Shown piece after piece: positions 38,247 to 41,134 of a stretch of 41,134 bases of DNA. The notes under the pieces were generated by a model. That model was given only the letters and a program-made list of their open reading frames with translations. It was not told where the DNA came from and searched no databases. The position numbers and the translations under genes were made by a program. The stretch lies in IMG/VR virus record IMGVR_UViG_3300046515_000101, positions 1-41,134 of that record. One strand, written 5' to 3'. The stretch's first letter is position 1; each line of letters starts with the position of its first letter. Source of the DNA: a virus.

Positions 38247-38583
38247 ACCATTGGGCCGTTCATCAACAGGGGAAGTTCACGCATGATTACCACCGTGGGT
38301 AAATTTGAAGTCCGCTGCATCGCGTTTGGCACGTCTGGTGGAAAGTGGACGGGGCAGTGGTCTGTGCACCTGATCGGCGCCGGCGAGCGAAGCCAGGTCG
38401 CTGCCGGCGTCACCGATCCAATGGACAACGCCGTAGATGCGGAACGCGAGGGTGATCGTGAAGGCACGCAGCGCGCTAAAGAGCTGGACGAAGGGGTCGG
38501 CGAGGTCACGCCTTACAGCGACTTCGATTGAACCAATGGCGCCAGTTACCATGGCGCCATTCATCAGGATGGGGAGTTCACGC
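38247..38583 (+). repeat. Duplicated 36-bp gene leader
   Basis: 38247-38282 and 38548-38583 match at 29 of 36 positions and each ends directly at an ATG. Both copies include the ribosome site and the 3' segment GTTCACGC. The two following genes thus share a translation leader although their products differ. Confidence 0.65.
38283..38531 (+). CDS. Hypothetical protein behind leader copy 1 (82 aa)
   Basis: The ATG at 38283 has GGGGAA 8 nt upstream. The first half is beta-rich ('KFEVRCIAFGTSGGKWTGQWSVHLIG') and the second acidic and helical ('AVDAEREGDREGTQRAKELDEG'). It is not recognised. The paired leader suggests coordinated translation with the 38584 gene. Confidence 0.55.
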   Translation: MITTVGKFEVRCIAFGTSGGKWTGQWSVHLIGAGERSQVAAGVTDPMDNAVDAEREGDREGTQRAKELDEGVGEVTPYSDFD

Positions 38584-39240
38584 ATGGCAGCTGCTCCGGC
38601 AAGACAGGTCGCTCTTGGGATACTCATTCTTGTGGCGACCGGCTTTCTCATAGGGTCGGCGGTCTTCGCACCGAAAATGTGGGTGGCATTTTTTACGAGC
38701 GAGGTTTCCGCGGCCTGGGCCCAAGCCGTCTTTTCCGTAGTCGCAATCGTCGCCTCGACGCAGATTTGGCGCCGCGACCGTCGCCGTGAGGAAGCTGTCC
38801 GCGACCGTGCCTCGGCGGTCGCAGACTTCCGCGCATCGCTCTTTCTTGGCCCGCTTCTGTTGACCGTCAAAGACGTGATCCCAAAGATCGTACACGCCGG
38901 CGACGCTGCAGCCGGGAGAACGGTTTCGGGAGCCGACGTTCCAAATCTTCGGCTCCCGATTGTGGACGAGCTCCGGCAGGCCATGGCCTCTGTGCCCGGC
39001 TGTTCGCCGCCCTTTGAGGCGGAGTTGATCAACGTGGTCGCATGGGCGAGCCGCTTCGAATTCCACGCGAAACAGGCGTGGAAAGAAGGAGTGAACGATC
39101 ATGGACGCAGCGAGGTTTCGCTGGACGAGCCCGAATGGTCGAGCGCGAAAGTCTGCCTCAACGCGTTGCTGACAGCTGCGCGAACGCTGTTTGACCACAC
39201 GCAGGTCCTTGCAGCGTCCGCGCCAAAACTCACGGTTTAG
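38584..39240 (+). CDS. Two-helix membrane protein behind leader copy 2 (218 aa)
   Basis: The ATG at 38584 has GGGGAG upstream. Two N-terminal membrane helices (about 9-29 'ALGILILVATGFLIGSAVF' and 44-62 'WAQAVFSVVAIVASTQIW') are followed by a basic stretch 'RRDRRREEAVRDR' and about 150 cytosolic residues. This topology is common in membrane-bound accessory and defence proteins, but no family is recognised. Confidence 0.65.
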   Translation: MAAAPARQVALGILILVATGFLIGSAVFAPKMWVAFFTSEVSAAWAQAVFSVVAIVASTQIWRRDRRREEAVRDRASAVADFRASLFLGPLLLTVKDVIPKIVHAGDAAAGRTVSGADVPNLRLPIVDELRQAMASVPGCSPPFEAELINVVAWASRFEFHAKQAWKEGVNDHGRSEVSLDEPEWSSAKVCLNALLTAARTLFDHTQVLAASAPKLTV

Positions 39241-39278
39241 ATTCCAGCGTCGTCAGGCCGGGCGAATGGGATCAGGGC

Positions 39279-39422
39279 ATGGCCATCACGATCCCGGTCG
39301 TCTTGCTCGTGGCTATGGCCTTCGACGGCTATGTGGACCGCCTGGGTATTCGGCTGTCGAAGCTGATCGGGTCGACCCGGGATGCTGCAGGCGCGGAGTC
39401 GGCGGCCGAGTCGGTGGCCTGA
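39279..39422 (+). CDS. Possible small membrane-associated peptide (47 aa)
   Basis: The ATG at 39279 opens a short frame with a hydrophobic start ('AITIPVVLLVAMAFDGYV') and an Ala/Glu-rich end. The ribosome site is weak (CAGGG). It is low in certainty. Confidence 0.35.
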   Translation: MAITIPVVLLVAMAFDGYVDRLGIRLSKLIGSTRDAAGAESAAESVA

Positions 39423-39456
39423 CGCCGCCATCACGGCGCGGCGGTATCCTGCGGCC

Positions 39457-40152
39457 ATGTGCGGACGCTACGCCACCTTCGGACCTGTATCGCTGAGCCG
39501 CGAGGCCAAGACGGTGCTGGACCAGCTCGAGCTGTATATCGTCAGCGAGATCAACCAGCGGGAAGACCAGTTCAACATCGCGCCGACCCAGAGGGCGCTG
39601 GTGGTGTCTAGGGGCGCTGCCGGCTATGATGCCAAGGCCTTTCGTTGGGGCCTGGTGCCCAGCTGGGCCAAAGATACGAAGATCGGGGCGAAGATGATCA
39701 ATGCCCGGTCGGACTCCATCGTCCCGAAGCCGAAGCCGTCATTCCGCAATGCCTTCGCGAAGCGCCGCTGCCTGGTGCCGGCAAGTGGCTACTTCGAGTG
39801 GAAGGGCGAGTCGCCCAATAAGCAGCCGTACTTCATCCACGACCCCGCCGGTCATCTGCTGATGTTCGCGGGACTGTGGGAGGGTTGGCGGGCTTCGCCT
39901 GACGATGAATGGACCCACACATTCACCATCATCACCGGGGAGCCTGGAAAGGTCTCCGGCGACATCCACGACCGGCAGCCCGTGATCCTCCCGCCAGACC
40001 TCTGGCGGGTATGGGTCGAGGGCACGCCCGACGAGGCCAGTGCAACGCTGGTAGCGACCCCCGAGGCCGAACTCGTCTATTACCCCGTAGATACGAAAGT
40101 GGGCAGCCCACGAAACAAGGGCCCCGAGCTCGTCGAGCCGATCACGATCTGA
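39457..40152 (+). CDS. SRAP-family abasic-site protein (YedK/HMCES-like)
   Basis: This 231-aa protein begins 'MCGRYATF', placing the catalytic Cys at position 2. The other active-site residues are visible: Asn82 in 'INARSD', Glu114 in 'GYFEWKG', and His171 in 'GDIHDRQPVIL'. The family forms a covalent link to abasic sites in single-stranded DNA to protect them. The start at 39457 is fixed by the need for Cys2. It is a cellular-type repair gene carried here by the phage or acquired from a host. Confidence 0.92.
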   Translation: MCGRYATFGPVSLSREAKTVLDQLELYIVSEINQREDQFNIAPTQRALVVSRGAAGYDAKAFRWGLVPSWAKDTKIGAKMINARSDSIVPKPKPSFRNAFAKRRCLVPASGYFEWKGESPNKQPYFIHDPAGHLLMFAGLWEGWRASPDDEWTHTFTIITGEPGKVSGDIHDRQPVILPPDLWRVWVEGTPDEASATLVATPEAELVYYPVDTKVGSPRNKGPELVEPITI

Positions 40153-40181
40153 CACGACTCCCGTTCGATACCACTTGCAAA

Positions 40182-40203
40182 AGTGTCTCCAGTTGGAGAC
40201 ACT
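40182..40203. promoter_or_regulatory. Palindromic operator of the toxin-antitoxin operon
   Basis: Two perfect 10-bp arms (AGTGTCTCCA and its complement) around a 2-nt centre end directly at the toxin ATG. Such sites commonly bind the antitoxin or the complex for self-repression. Confidence 0.65.
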
Positions 40204-40497
40204 ATGCTCATGAACACGGTCACCCAGACAGACGAATTTACGGAATGGCTTCGCGGCCTCAAGGATCAGGTCGCGAAGGCTAAGGTGATCGTCCGCATTA
40301 AGCGTTTGGCCGCGGGAAATCCGGGCGACGTGAAGCACTTCGATGGCATTTCTGAGATGCGCATCGACCACGGTCCCGGCTACCGCGTTTACTACGTCAG
40401 CGACGGCGACACGATCCACCTTCTTCTGTGCGGAGGCGACAAGTCCACTCAGAAGAAGGATATTGAGAAGGCAAAAAAGTTGCTGGCGGATCGATAG
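40204..40497 (+). CDS. RelE/HigB-type toxin
   Basis: This protein has 97 aa from the ATG at 40204 (an ATG at 40210 is also possible; the GTG at 40183 lies inside the operator). 'TQTDEFTEWLRGLKD', then 'RIKRLAAGNPGDVKHFDGISEMRIDHGPGYRVYYV', then 'LLCGGDKSTQKKDIEKAKKL' is the pattern of the HigB/Gp49-like addiction module killer family, ribosome-dependent mRNA nucleases. The antitoxin follows 60 nt downstream, the toxin-first order typical of hig loci. Confidence 0.88.
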   Translation: MLMNTVTQTDEFTEWLRGLKDQVAKAKVIVRIKRLAAGNPGDVKHFDGISEMRIDHGPGYRVYYVSDGDTIHLLLCGGDKSTQKKDIEKAKKLLADR

Positions 40498-40557
40498 CCG
40501 TCGACAACTCAGAAACGAAGAGAAAGTTAAGAATCACCCAGAATCAAGGAACAACCC

Positions 40558-40950
40558 ATGCCCACCAAGTTCTCGGCGTTTGACGCTGCCGAGTATCTCG
40601 ACAGTGAAGAGGCCATCGCTGCATACCTGAATGAAGTTCTCGCCGAAGATGATCAAGATCTGCTCCTTTCTGCGCTCGATGACGTCGCGCGCGCTAGGGG
40701 CATGACACAGGTTGCAGATGCTGCTGGCCTGACCCGTCCCGGTCTCTACAAGGCGCTGAAGCCAGGCGCAAAGACCGGCTTCGTCACCGTCCGCAAGATC
40801 GCGGGCGCGCTTGGCCTGCAGTTTTCGCTTACGCCCGTGCCAAAGAAGTCGAAGACGCAAATCGTTCTGAGGAAGGTGCGAACCGAGAGCGCTGGCGTCT
40901 CTGCGGCGGCAACAGCGAAGTCGTCTGCAAGGCGTAAGGCGCACGCCTGA
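40558..40950 (+). CDS. HigA-type antitoxin (addiction module antidote)
   Basis: This 130-aa protein has an N-terminal 'FDAAEYLDSEEAIAAYLNEVLAEDDQDLLLSALDDVARARGMTQVADAAGLTRPGLYKAL' region with a Cro-type helix-turn-helix, as in the probable addiction module antidote family. The C-terminus carries an unusual 35-residue Lys/Ala/Ser-rich extension. AGGA precedes the ATG. It should neutralise the upstream toxin and bind the palindrome at 40182. Confidence 0.87.
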   Translation: MPTKFSAFDAAEYLDSEEAIAAYLNEVLAEDDQDLLLSALDDVARARGMTQVADAAGLTRPGLYKALKPGAKTGFVTVRKIAGALGLQFSLTPVPKKSKTQIVLRKVRTESAGVSAAATAKSSARRKAHA

Positions 40951-41134
40951 TCATGCCCTGAGACGCAACAGCGCTACGCTGCGCGGATGATCCTCTGGAG
41001 CCACACCGGAAATAGGTACGACGCTCAGTCTCCATCGCAAGGCGGGACGTTCGCTTCCGTCTTAAGCGGGGGGGACGGGTGGGTCGTCGTATGGTGGGTA
41101 GGTCCGCGTAGCAGCATGCGCGTCCCCTCCTGTG
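40951..41134. other. Gene-free right end of the window
   Basis: No gene is supported here on the plus strand. On the minus strand a frame runs from the right edge to a stop near 41030, in phase with the partial gene at position 1 if the window is circular. A short CAGCG/CGCTG hairpin after the antitoxin gene has no T-run. Confidence 0.4.

Noticed and set aside
38277-39032. 251-aa minus-strand frame across the accessory block
   Set aside because: It is antisense to two genes that have clear ribosome sites and duplicated leaders; the product is Ser/Arg/Ala-rich with no motif.

Overview
The window reads as an essentially complete temperate phage genome with a lambda-like plan and a short-tailed (podovirus-type) virion set: large portal, scaffold, capsid, an adaptor, a beta-rich tail-needle/stabilisation region and several large ejection-type proteins, but no tape-measure or tail-tube genes. 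The DNA is GC-rich and densely coding. Gene content and codon use would suit a gammaproteobacterial host of the Xanthomonadales type (Luteibacter, Dyella, Lysobacter or Stenotrophomonas relatives); this host call is inference only.

Layout. 1-4763 (minus strand) is the early-left operon: ERF annealing protein, YqaJ exonuclease, a long coiled-coil protein and about twelve very small genes, nearly all joined by 4-nt ATGA/GTGA overlaps. 4802-5969 is the immunity region: a leftward promoter and a rightward promoter of matching design, five copies of an ATTACC-N4-GGTAAT operator, a CI-like repressor whose peptidase-like domain lacks the catalytic Ser/Lys, and a two-helix membrane protein in the position lambda uses for rexAB. 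5976-14444 (plus) is the early-right operon: Cro-like protein, small DNA-binding proteins, an O-like replication gene carrying iterons, a DUF6475 protein, a Dam-type methylase, NinB, a Ref-like nuclease, a RusA-like resolvase and many small unknowns. 14437-32272 is packaging, head, tail and ejection, including a probable Acb2 anti-CBASS cyclic-nucleotide sponge between scaffold and capsid. 32470-34096 is lysis (endolysin, holin-like protein, Rz/Rz1). 34101-36149 holds fibre-like proteins and one unknown.

36262-36318 is a 57-bp 3' fragment of a tRNA-Leu(UAA) gene, the likely attP core, followed by integrase, a DUF4224 excisionase-like gene and a third small gene on the minus strand. 37991-40950 is a plus-strand accessory block: two unknown genes behind a duplicated leader, a membrane protein, an SRAP protein and a HigB/HigA-type toxin-antitoxin pair.

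Because phage genes lie on both sides of the tRNA fragment and the order att-int-xis-accessory-(window end/window start)-recombination-immunity-replication-late is exactly lambda-like when the ends are joined, the window is most simply a circular genome opened at an arbitrary point. The partial gene at position 1 stays open across that join. In use, the repressor would hold both early promoters shut in the lysogen. After induction the left operon supplies recombination, the right operon supplies replication and DNA modification, and one long run of late genes builds the particle and lyses the cell. Accessory genes (Acb2, the Rex-position membrane protein, the lone minus-strand gene at 32231-32431, SRAP, HigBA and the 38-39 kb block) are the candidates for defence, counter-defence or lysogenic conversion.
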